This document shows positions 27,502 to 33,507 of a stretch of 33,507 nt of DNA, piece by piece. Position 1 is the first letter of the stretch; each line of letters starts with the position of its first letter. Both the position numbers and the translations under genes were made by a program. The notes under the pieces were generated by a model. It did not search any database and had not been told where the DNA came from. It saw only the letters and a program-made list of their open reading frames with translations. The stretch is from contig CAIUTB010000148.1 of NCBI GenBank assembly GCA_903901975.1, forward strand, positions 1 to 33,507. The letters are read 5' to 3'. The DNA is from an uncultured Bacteroidales bacterium (GTDB taxonomy: Bacteria > Bacteroidota > Bacteroidia > Bacteroidales > Paludibacteraceae).

Positions 27502-27533
27502 CAAAAGTACAAATAAAGAAAGAGTCTTACAAT
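27502..27533 (-). promoter_or_regulatory. Candidate promoter of the methyltransferase gene
   Basis: The - strand has TACTTTTG at 27502-27509 and ATTG (one change from TTTG) at 27530-27533, a 20-nt spacer. The distal box overlaps the bcp terminator hairpin. Confidence 0.45.
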
Positions 27534-27547
27534 TAGGGTAAGACTCT
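27521..27547 (-). terminator. Terminator of bcp
   Basis: A perfect 10-bp stem (AGAGTCTTAC at 27521-27530 with 27538-27547) closes a 7-nt loop. On the - strand it is followed by TTCTTTATTT. It lies 22 nt beyond the bcp stop. Confidence 0.75.
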
Positions 27548-27569
27548 ATTTCAGTTCAAACGGTTTAAA

Positions 27570-28022
27570 TCAGAGAATTTGAGCTGCATGCTCTTTTGTA
27601 TTTACTTCTTTGGGCAACAAAATACGGCTAATAATACCGGTTTCGTCAAGAATAAAAGTGGTACGGAACATACCCATATACGAGCGACCATACATAGATT
27701 TTTCGCCCCAGGTACCGAATATCTCAGATAGTTTTTTGTCTGTGTCGGCAATCAGATTAAAAGGCAGATTCTGTTTTGCAATGAATTTTTGGTGCGATGA
27801 AGCACTGTCTGCACTTACCCCGATCACTTCATAACCAGCTTTCTGTAAATCGCTGTAGTTGTCGCGCAAACTGCAAGCTTGAGCCGTGCAACCCGGTGTG
27901 CTGTCTTTTGGGTAAAAATACAAAACCACTTTTTTCCCTGCAAAATCGGCTAATTTAATTTCTTTTCCATCCTGATTAACTCCCAATACTGCCGGAGCTT
28001 TATCGCCTATTTGTAATGCCAT
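27570..28022 (-). CDS. bcp: Thiol peroxidase of the BCP/PrxQ peroxiredoxin family
   Basis: This thioredoxin-dependent enzyme reduces hydrogen peroxide and organic hydroperoxides. The 150-aa protein has the peroxidatic Cys45 and resolving Cys50 in DSTPGCTAQACSLRD (five residues apart, as in two-Cys BCP proteins), preceded by KKVVLYFYPK. Later landmarks are VIGVSADSASSHQKF, FNLIADTD and RTTFILDETG. Length is normal. A pair of exact 16-nt direct repeats lies just upstream of the start codon. It is monocistronic, with its own terminator. Confidence 0.95.
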   Translation of the reverse strand: MALQIGDKAPAVLGVNQDGKEIKLADFAGKKVVLYFYPKDSTPGCTAQACSLRDNYSDLQKAGYEVIGVSADSASSHQKFIAKQNLPFNLIADTDKKLSEIFGTWGEKSMYGRSYMGMFRTTFILDETGIISRILLPKEVNTKEHAAQIL

Positions 28023-28031
28023 TATAAATAT

Positions 28032-28063
28032 TGTTTAGTTGTTGATTTGTTTAGTTGTTGATT
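28032..28063. repeat. Two exact tandem 16-nt repeats in the bcp leader
   Basis: TGTTTAGTTGTTGATT occurs at 28032-28047 and again at 28048-28063. Each copy splits into two related 8-nt units. In bcp sense they read as AACA/ACT-type units before the ATG (28022), resembling the heptad tracts but with an 8-nt period. Confidence 0.8.
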
Positions 28064-28122
28064 ACTTACTAAAACACAAAATCATCAAAAGAGTTTATTT
28101 TAAATTGAAATTTTCTTAAAGT

Positions 28123-28143
28123 ACCGACTACAAACTATCAACT
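28123..28143. repeat. Heptad tract overlapping the stop of the radical-SAM gene
   Basis: Three 7-nt units ending in ACT (ACCGACT, ACAAACT, then one more) run to 28143. In gene sense they read AGTNNNN, and they contain the TGA stop at 28138-28140. Confidence 0.65.
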
Positions 28144-29091
28144 AAAAAGTCGTCCCTGCCAGGTGTTCCTTTCTTCCAGGCGCTTTTCAATTTTGGCTGT
28201 AAACTCAAAGTTCTTCAACCCCCAGTTAGGTGCTATCAAGAGTTCTTTTGGCGATTGAGAAACAAATCGTTCGATGGCAATTTCAGGATTTATTCGTTCC
28301 AAAAAATCAATAGCTAAGTCGATGTATTCTTGTGCTGTGTAGAGATTAAACCATTCCGGATGTTCTGCATATTGTTTAGCCATAACTGTTTTCCTTACCA
28401 ACTGTAATTGATGCAGTTTCAAAGCTGTAAGTGGCAGTTGAGAAATTCTGTCAGCATGTTGTAGTATTAGTTCACGATTTTCGTTTGGTAAACCCAGAAT
28501 CAGATGTGCACCGGTACGCAGACCAAGGGCAGCAGTAGCTTTAATGGCTTCTACAGCCGAAGCATAATCATGCCCACGATTAATGAATTGAAGCGTTTTG
28601 TCGCTGGTTGATTCAATACCATACTCAATCATTACATAAACGCTTTTTGACAGTTCAGCAAAATAATCGAGCAATTTCTGATTTATACAGTCGGGGCGTG
28701 TTCCTACCACAATTCCTTTTACCTGCGGGTGGGAGAGAGCTTCCTCGTAAATGGCTTTCAGGTTTTCAAGCGTATCGTATGTATTGGTGTACGATTGAAA
28801 ATAAGCCAGATAATACTGTGTCTGATATTTGTGATGGAAAAAAGCAATGCCTTCTTTTACCTGTTGGCTGACACTTTTTACAGGAAGGCTGTATTGAGGA
28901 CTGAAAGACTGATTATTACAATAGGTACAACCGCCCCGGCCTTTACTTCCATCACGGTTTGGGCATGTAAATCCGGCATTGATGGAGATTTTTTGAATGC
29001 GCTCAGAGAATTCAGTTCTCAGAACCTGATTGTAATTGAGATACCGCGGTGGTTTTTGATCGGTTGAGAGATTTGCTTTATTTTCAGTCAT
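28138..29091 (-). CDS. TIGR01212-family radical SAM protein (YhcC-like)
   Basis: The 317-aa protein has the family's three cluster cysteines (Cys43, Cys55, Cys58) in FTCPNRDGSKGRGGCTYC. They are spaced wider than the classic CxxxCxxC, which defines the TIGR01212 group that includes E. coli YhcC. Further landmarks are VGTRPDCINQKLLDYF, IEYGIESTSDKTLQFINRGH and THLILGLPNE rendered here as GAHLILGLPNE. The reaction is unknown; by resemblance to other radical-SAM tRNA enzymes it may act on RNA (inference). It lies 12 nt after the OmpA/VWA gene and is likely co-transcribed. Its TGA stop lies inside a heptad tract. Confidence 0.88.
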   Translation of the reverse strand: MTENKANLSTDQKPPRYLNYNQVLRTEFSERIQKISINAGFTCPNRDGSKGRGGCTYCNNQSFSPQYSLPVKSVSQQVKEGIAFFHHKYQTQYYLAYFQSYTNTYDTLENLKAIYEEALSHPQVKGIVVGTRPDCINQKLLDYFAELSKSVYVMIEYGIESTSDKTLQFINRGHDYASAVEAIKATAALGLRTGAHLILGLPNENRELILQHADRISQLPLTALKLHQLQLVRKTVMAKQYAEHPEWFNLYTAQEYIDLAIDFLERINPEIAIERFVSQSPKELLIAPNWGLKNFEFTAKIEKRLEERNTWQGRLFS

Positions 29092-29103
29092 TTAATTCGT
29101 TAG

Positions 29104-31854
29104 CTATTTAATAATTCGCAACTCTACCCGGCGGTTTTTGGCTCGTCCACTTTCGGTTTTGTTGCTGGCACAGGGTTTTGTTTTGCCATAGCCGATGCTG
29201 ATTAATTGGTCGGCGGAGCAACCTTTTGTAATCAGATATTCCTTTACTGCATTTGCGCGTTTTTCGGATAAAACCTGATTTGTTTCCGCTGAACTAATAT
29301 TGTCGGTATGTCCGCTGAGTTCTACTTTTATCTTTTTTGAGATAATAAAGCGAGCCAGACGATCGAGTTCAGAATAGGAATAAGATAATAAATCCCATTT
29401 TGCAAAATCGAAAAAGATATTGTTCACCTTGATGGCGTTTCCACTTTCAACCAGTTGTTTCAACGATATCATATCCAGATTTTCTTTCGCATGGGTTGTT
29501 TTCGTTGAACTGCGTAAATCAATGTTTTGAGAAACTGACAAGTATGAGTCTTTTTCGGCATAATAACCGTAGATTTTTCCGGTTGGCAGAGCAATAAAAT
29601 AACTTCCATCAATCGGGTCGCTGGTAGCAACTCCCATGTTTTTGCCGGTTTGCAAGTCGTCCCATTTTACTTCAGCAGCAATCGGTTTATTGTCTTTGGC
29701 TACTAATTTTCCCGAAATAGTTGATACATAGTCGGGGCGCAGATTCCGGGGTAAATTAATCCAGTAAATATCCTTATCTCCTGTCAGACTGAAGTTTAGA
29801 ATGTCATTATTTGCCGCTTCAAAAGCACTTCCCAAATCGTCGTACAGCTTCGTTGAATAGAATTTCCCATTCGTAAAAGATGCAATTTTCTGCAAATCGG
29901 AATAAGCTTCACTATTGTCAGAAAAATCGTATAAAATGGTTTGTGTTTTATAAAGCATTCCTGCTTTTTTTACCCGTAAAAGCATCGAATCCAATCCTGT
30001 ACAGCCATTTGCATCGCCATCGGATAAGAGAACGATTACTTTGTTTTTAGAATTTGGGTCTGCATTACGGTTTATAAACTTGCAGGCATAATCATATGCT
30101 TCAAAAGTAGGTGTACCACCACCGGTTTTAATTTTTTCCACAAATTCCATAACGGGGTTAAAATCACGCGAAAAGCCACAGGAATCGGTTATAGGCGATT
30201 TACATTCATTGGCAAAAGTGAGAATGGCAATTTCGGAATTGTTTTGAATCGCCGATTGGCTAACCATTTTGGTGGCTTCTTTTAATGCTCTGAGTTTAGA
30301 ACCTGACATGCTGCTTGATACGTCCAACAACAACAATATGCTTGAATCGTAATTGCTTCTTCGTTCGTACGAAAAATAAGCTTTATCGCCTGATGTCGTG
30401 ATTTTATATCCAACGTCAGATAGTTCGGTATTAATTTCTTTTCCCAGGTTTACCGGTTCGCTCCAGCATGTCCAACATGAATCAGCTAAGCGTGTTGATT
30501 TGAAAACATCCAATTTACCCATTCCACCATGACCGTCGGAACTGAAATACAAGGTTTTCATATCTGCATGAAGAAAGGGTGTGCGTTCGCAATAAGGCGT
30601 ATTGATAATCGGTCCAAGGTTAATCGGATCGCCCCAACGGTTATCAGGTGTTTTCAATGAAATATAGATATCGGAAGGGTACAATTCGTCGCCGTGATAT
30701 TTCTGGAGTGAATTAAAATGGTTATAACCACCGGCACGGGTAGACGAAAACAACAATCCTTTTCCATCACTTGTCAACATGCCATCCAGCTGCCAACCAT
30801 CGCCGTTTATGGGTTTGGGAAATTCAAATGCTTTTGACCATCCTGTACTCGTTTTTTGAGAATAAAACAATTTACCCGATTTGAAAAGCATGATTGTATT
30901 TCCATCCGACGAAATACTAACCGGAGCTTCGTTCGATAGTTTCGATGATAATTCAGGAACAATTTTAGCTTTACCCCAACCTTCACTTCCTTTTTTGGAG
31001 ACAAAAATATCTTCACCACCAATATTATCTTTACGCCTGATACCACAGAAATACAGGAGTTCTTCATTTCCCGTTATGACCGGAGAATATTCACCGGCAT
31101 CTTCCGTATTTAGTCCTTTCCCAACCGAATTTATTTTTACATAGTTATTCCATTTTTCAGTCAACAGATAAACTAAATCATTTATTTTCTTATTATTGCT
31201 GCCAAAGTAATGAGCATACGATTTTACTTTTTTAACAGACTGAGCCCAGTTTCGTGCTGAAATGTCGTTTGATATCAAACGTTGAAGTGCCACAAATGCT
31301 TTTTCACGCGGTGCTGCCTGTCGGATATATTCATCGTATTTTGAGAATTTCCATTCGGTGTAAGGCAAGTGAAGCATGAGACGGTTTCCGAGTCTGGCAA
31401 TATCAAAATCTTTCGTTTTTATCTTGATAGGAATCTCATTTCCAAAGGTTTTGTAAAAATCATCCAGGGATTGGGTTTCACCGTCGCTGGTATAAATATC
31501 GTAATAAAGCCGGAATACTTTGGAGCGTTTTTGTCCTTTGAAGTTGTCGATGCAAAATCGTAGTAATTTCAAATCTTCTTTGCGTGAAGCTATTGCAAAC
31601 AGGCTGTCTTCGGCTGCTCCAATGCTGTTGCATTCAGGATAATTTTTCAGAAAATTCTGATAGGCTATTGTAGTATTTGTTTTGAGGGTGGTTTTGAAGG
31701 CCTGATTGCATTGCTGGTTGTATGCCTGCCGTTCTTCATCCGATTGTTGAACTTGCTGAGCAGCCGGATTGTCGTTTTGCCCCGAAATAAAAGCCGTAGA
31801 CAAACGAACAAAAAGGAAAATGAGGTATATATGTTTGGGGAATCTGAATTGCAT
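29104..31854 (-). CDS. Secreted or outer-membrane protein: PD40 propeller, VWA and OmpA domains
   Basis: The 916-aa product is a multidomain envelope protein. A signal peptide (MQFRFPKHIYLIFLFVRLSTAF) is followed by a helical region to about 240. PD40/WD40-like repeats (about 250-490; for example APVSISSDGNTIMLF and RTPFLHADMKTLYFSSDGHG) come next. Then there is a VWA domain with an intact MIDAS DVSSSMSG (Asp511) and LLSDGDANGC. A small linker domain precedes a C-terminal OmpA peptidoglycan-binding domain (about 810-916; FDFAKWDL and SGHTDNISSAETNQVLSEKR). The frame begins with a TTG at 31881, but a -7 box at 31879-31886 overlaps it, so I prefer the ATG at 31854. By architecture it links peptidoglycan to other surface proteins; whether it belongs to gliding or secretion machinery is unknown. 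Confidence 0.9.
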   Translation of the reverse strand: MQFRFPKHIYLIFLFVRLSTAFISGQNDNPAAQQVQQSDEERQAYNQQCNQAFKTTLKTNTTIAYQNFLKNYPECNSIGAAEDSLFAIASRKEDLKLLRFCIDNFKGQKRSKVFRLYYDIYTSDGETQSLDDFYKTFGNEIPIKIKTKDFDIARLGNRLMLHLPYTEWKFSKYDEYIRQAAPREKAFVALQRLISNDISARNWAQSVKKVKSYAHYFGSNNKKINDLVYLLTEKWNNYVKINSVGKGLNTEDAGEYSPVITGNEELLYFCGIRRKDNIGGEDIFVSKKGSEGWGKAKIVPELSSKLSNEAPVSISSDGNTIMLFKSGKLFYSQKTSTGWSKAFEFPKPINGDGWQLDGMLTSDGKGLLFSSTRAGGYNHFNSLQKYHGDELYPSDIYISLKTPDNRWGDPINLGPIINTPYCERTPFLHADMKTLYFSSDGHGGMGKLDVFKSTRLADSCWTCWSEPVNLGKEINTELSDVGYKITTSGDKAYFSYERRSNYDSSILLLLDVSSSMSGSKLRALKEATKMVSQSAIQNNSEIAILTFANECKSPITDSCGFSRDFNPVMEFVEKIKTGGGTPTFEAYDYACKFINRNADPNSKNKVIVLLSDGDANGCTGLDSMLLRVKKAGMLYKTQTILYDFSDNSEAYSDLQKIASFTNGKFYSTKLYDDLGSAFEAANNDILNFSLTGDKDIYWINLPRNLRPDYVSTISGKLVAKDNKPIAAEVKWDDLQTGKNMGVATSDPIDGSYFIALPTGKIYGYYAEKDSYLSVSQNIDLRSSTKTTHAKENLDMISLKQLVESGNAIKVNNIFFDFAKWDLLSYSYSELDRLARFIISKKIKVELSGHTDNISSAETNQVLSEKRANAVKEYLITKGCSADQLISIGYGKTKPCASNKTESGRAKNRRVELRIIK

Positions 31855-31878
31855 TTGAAACAAAAAAACGAATGACTG

Positions 31879-31886
31879 CAAATATA
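31879..31886 (-). promoter_or_regulatory. Candidate -7 box of the OmpA/VWA gene
   Basis: The - strand reads TATATTTG (TAnnTTTG), 25 nt before the ATG at 31854. No clean TTTG box lies upstream. Confidence 0.4.
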
Positions 31887-31960
31887 CTTTTATTTATTAA
31901 TAAAATCGGGCTTGGAGCTGAAAAATAAGGAAAATTTAGAAATAAATGCTAAGCAAATTA

Positions 31961-31992
31961 TTTGGTCTATTAATCGTTTTCTTTTACTTTTG
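31961..31992 (+). promoter_or_regulatory. Strong consensus promoter of the PHP phosphatase gene
   Basis: TTTG at 31961-31964 and TACTTTTG at 31985-31992, with a 20-nt spacer, match both Bacteroidota sigma-A boxes exactly. Transcription would start near 31999, 45 nt before the ATG. It is the best promoter in the window. Confidence 0.7.
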
Positions 31993-32013
31993 TAGTTCTT
32001 CATATTCCTGCTA

Positions 32014-32041
32014 AGTATAAACTATAAATTATCAACTAAAT
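32014..32041. repeat. Heptad tract in the leader of the PHP phosphatase gene
   Basis: Degenerate 7-nt units (AGTATAA, ACTATAA, then two more) run from 32014 to 32041 and end 2 nt before the ATG. In gene sense most units read NNNNACT. It falls between the predicted transcription start and the start codon. Confidence 0.55.
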
Positions 32042-32043
32042 TC

Positions 32044-32883
32044 ATGTATTGGTCTAATTATCATAGTCATTGTGTTTTTTGTGATGGACGCAGCAGCATG
32101 GAAGAATTCGTTCATTTTGCTATTGCCAAAGGTCTGAAAAAGTATGGTTTTTCATCCCATGCACCACTGCCATTCAATACATTCTGGAACATGAAGTTAG
32201 ATGATTTTGCTGAATATCAATCTGAATTTAAGAGACTTAAAGAGAAATACAAATCTGAAATTGAGCTATATATTGGATTAGAAGTAGATTATATCCACAA
32301 TTTTATTGAGATACATAACGATTTATATTCCAGCAATACTATGGATTACCTGATTGGTTCCATTCATTACATGGATCAACTACCAAGTGGGGATTTCTGG
32401 ACAATTGATGGCAATTTTCGTGATTTCTTTGCAGGTCTTAAACTGCTGTTTGATAGTGAAATTCGTCCGGCAGTAGAGCGTTTTTATGAAATCAGCCAAT
32501 GCATGATTGAAAAGGGAGGATTTGATATAGTCGGACATTTTGATAAAATTGCTATGAATGCATCTAACTGTGTCGATTTCGACAATTCTGCTTCCTGGTA
32601 TAAAAACAGGGTGGGAGAGTTGCTTCAACTGATTAAGGATAAAGGACTTATTCTCGAAGTAAACACTAAATCGCTGGTTGAAAAAGGCTTGTGCTTCCCC
32701 GATTTTAAGTTCTTTCCGTTGATAAATGATCTTCAGATTCCAATTGTAGTTAATTCTGATTGTCACTATCCGACCAACATGCTCGATGGATTCGAACCGG
32801 CTTTCAAAGCCCTGAAAACTGCCGGATTTAAAACTACGCGACAATTGATAGAAGGTTCGTGGCAGGCGGTTGAGATAATCTAA
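32044..32883 (+). CDS. Histidinol-phosphatase, PHP family
   Basis: This metal-dependent PHP-type phosphatase probably converts histidinol phosphate to histidinol in histidine synthesis. The 279-aa protein has the N-terminal metal motif NYHSHCVFCDGRSS (HxH) and FSSHAPLPF. It also has GLEVDYIHNF, LIGSIHYMD, FDIVGHFDKIAMNAS and the C-terminal VVNSDCHYPTNML. Together these give the histidine and aspartate ligands of the trinuclear metal site. No other his gene is nearby, so a different phosphoester substrate is possible. It has a strong promoter and a heptad-tract leader, and shares a terminator hairpin region with the convergent small gene. Confidence 0.85.
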   Translation: MYWSNYHSHCVFCDGRSSMEEFVHFAIAKGLKKYGFSSHAPLPFNTFWNMKLDDFAEYQSEFKRLKEKYKSEIELYIGLEVDYIHNFIEIHNDLYSSNTMDYLIGSIHYMDQLPSGDFWTIDGNFRDFFAGLKLLFDSEIRPAVERFYEISQCMIEKGGFDIVGHFDKIAMNASNCVDFDNSASWYKNRVGELLQLIKDKGLILEVNTKSLVEKGLCFPDFKFFPLINDLQIPIVVNSDCHYPTNMLDGFEPAFKALKTAGFKTTRQLIEGSWQAVEII

Positions 32884-32907
32884 AATGAATTTATTTATAA
32901 ATAAAAA

Positions 32908-32938
32908 AAAGCCTTGATTTGCTATAAATCAAGGCTTT
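32908..32938. terminator. Terminator between the PHP gene and the Cys-rich gene
   Basis: A perfect 13-bp stem (AAAGCCTTGATTT at 32908-32920 with 32926-32938) closes a 5-nt loop (GCTAT). On the - strand it is followed by a long T-run, so it is strongest for the leftward Cys-rich gene. On the + strand the tail is short. Confidence 0.85.
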
Positions 32939-32954
32939 AGTTAATCGTGAAAAA

Positions 32955-33215
32955 TTATTTTTTTTCAGCTGCTTTTTTAGTTTCAGCTTTTTTGTCACAA
33001 GCTTTACCTGTTTCTTTACAGCATTTTTCGCCTGCTTTTTTGTCTTTGCAACAAGCATCTTTTTTCTCATCTTTAGAACAAGCTTTACCGTCTTTTTTGT
33101 CACATTTCACTTCAGTTTTTGCTTTTTCAGCTTTTACTGTTGATTGTGTTTGAGCAAATGCAGATACAGATAAAAATATCGCAACAAGCGATAAAATGGC
33201 AATTCTTTTTTTCAT
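32955..33215 (-). CDS. Small exported Lys/Cys-rich protein of unknown function
   Basis: I do not recognise a family. The 86-aa product has a signal peptide (MKKRIAILSLVAIFLSVSAFAQ). The mature part of about 64 residues is nearly all Lys, Ala, Glu, Asp and Cys, with seven cysteines in the pattern CDK, ACSK, ACCKDK, KCCKET, ACDK. The regular spacing and charge suggest metal binding or an extended, unfolded periplasmic protein (inference). It has its own candidate -7 box (33281-33288) and a strong terminator. The reading frame is real: it has a clean signal peptide, and the low-complexity part is not a repeat shadow. Confidence 0.75.
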   Translation of the reverse strand: MKKRIAILSLVAIFLSVSAFAQTQSTVKAEKAKTEVKCDKKDGKACSKDEKKDACCKDKKAGEKCCKETGKACDKKAETKKAAEKK

Positions 33216-33280
33216 TTTTGATAATCTTTAAAATTGTTAGTAATAAATTGTAATATATTTACTGTCAGTCACATATGATC

Positions 33281-33288
33281 CAAAAATA
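33281..33288 (-). promoter_or_regulatory. Candidate -7 box of the Cys-rich gene
   Basis: The - strand reads TATTTTTG (TAnnTTTG), about 65 nt before the ATG. A TTTC lies 17 nt upstream. Confidence 0.4.
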
Positions 33289-33377
33289 TTCCCTGATATT
33301 TTTGTGAAAAATAGTGACCTTAGGGTAAATCACAAAAAAATAATTTCATTGAATAAATGATTTATTTTCACTAGTGT

Positions 33378-33398
33378 CCGGTTGTTGAACCGGTTTTT
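33378..33398 (+). terminator. Short GC hairpin with T-tail
   Basis: CCGGTT (33378-33383) pairs with AACCGG (33388-33393) around GTTG and is followed by TTTTT. It has terminator form on the + strand and lies within the possible insertion-sequence end. Confidence 0.55.
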
Positions 33399-33495
33399 GC
33401 TCTGAAACTCTTTATTATTAGTAGTTTCAGCGGTTTTTAAAATTTTTCGATTTGAATTTTTTCTTGACCTTTGCCCAAAATCAAAATTTTGGAAT

Positions 33496-33507
33496 ATGAA
33501 TCAAGGA
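33496..33507 (+). CDS. First four codons of a gene cut by the window edge
   Basis: ATG at 33496 opens a frame Met-Asn-Gln-Gly that runs off the window. I recall IS4-family DUF4372 transposases starting with Met-Asn-x-Gly-Lys, and the upstream sequence resembles an IS end, so a transposase is possible. Four residues are far too few to be sure. Confidence 0.3.

Larger units (their letters stand above)
33373..33507 (+). mobile_element. Possible left end of an insertion sequence (truncated by the window)
   Basis: From 33373 the sequence reads AGTGTCCGGTTGTTG, which resembles the tips of some Bacteroidota IS4-type elements, and it contains a hairpin (CCGGTT/AACCGG at 33378-33393 followed by TTTTT). 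A second hairpin lies at 33402-33430. Both would shield a transposase from outside transcription. The right end is outside the window, so this is tentative. Confidence 0.3.

Noticed and set aside
32891-33103. 70-aa Lys-rich frame on the - strand
   Set aside because: It is an out-of-frame shadow of the Cys-rich gene, whose own frame has a proper signal peptide.

Overview
The window looks like a chromosomal segment of a Bacteroidota bacterium, probably order Bacteroidales and possibly near Paludibacter (genus is a guess). The evidence is the AT-rich sequence, several TAnnTTTG-type -7 promoter boxes (the Bacteroidota sigma-A signature), few Shine-Dalgarno sites, and protein types such as single-chain long PurL, OmpA/VWA/PD40 fusions, type 2 PyrF and DUF4395. 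It is mostly housekeeping DNA; I see no rRNA, tRNA, CRISPR array or prophage.

Layout: eno (-); ugd and uxs (+; UDP-glucose to UDP-glucuronate to UDP-xylose), ended by a perfect 25-bp-stem terminator; a LolC/E-type permease and a PLP aminotransferase (-), separated by a 140-bp inverted-repeat element; a small PspC protein and uvrB (+), separated by a heptad-repeat palindrome; then a leftward block of two secreted paralogues, prfA, an outer-membrane barrel, a lipoprotein and pyrF. Next come a cytidylate-kinase-like gene, a secreted transglutaminase-like/TPR gene, a DUF4395 membrane protein and an unusual purL (all -); trhO and a tRNA-dihydrouridine synthase (+); ppa, a SAM methyltransferase, bcp, a TIGR01212 radical-SAM gene and an OmpA/VWA gene (all -); a PHP-type histidinol-phosphatase (+); a tiny Cys/Lys-rich secreted protein (-); and the first codons of a gene that may belong to an insertion sequence.

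Two observations stand out. First, purL carries an in-frame insert of about 435 bp (145 codons) bounded by inverted C-run/G-run repeats and encoding a DUF559 (Vsr-like, PD-(D/E)XK) nuclease domain. A 140-bp element with the same style of ends and no nuclease lies between the permease and aminotransferase genes. Together they look like an autonomous and a non-autonomous member of one mobile family that can sit inside essential genes without breaking the frame. Second, at least eight gene boundaries carry tracts of 7-nt units with a fixed polarity: gene-sense AGTNNNN (or AGC) just after stop codons and NNNNACT just before start codons. Several stop codons, and the six bases before the uvrB TTG start plus its first base, lie inside these tracts. 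One intergenic copy has both arms and can fold into a long hairpin.

All calls are by eye from the sequence; no database search or structure prediction was run.
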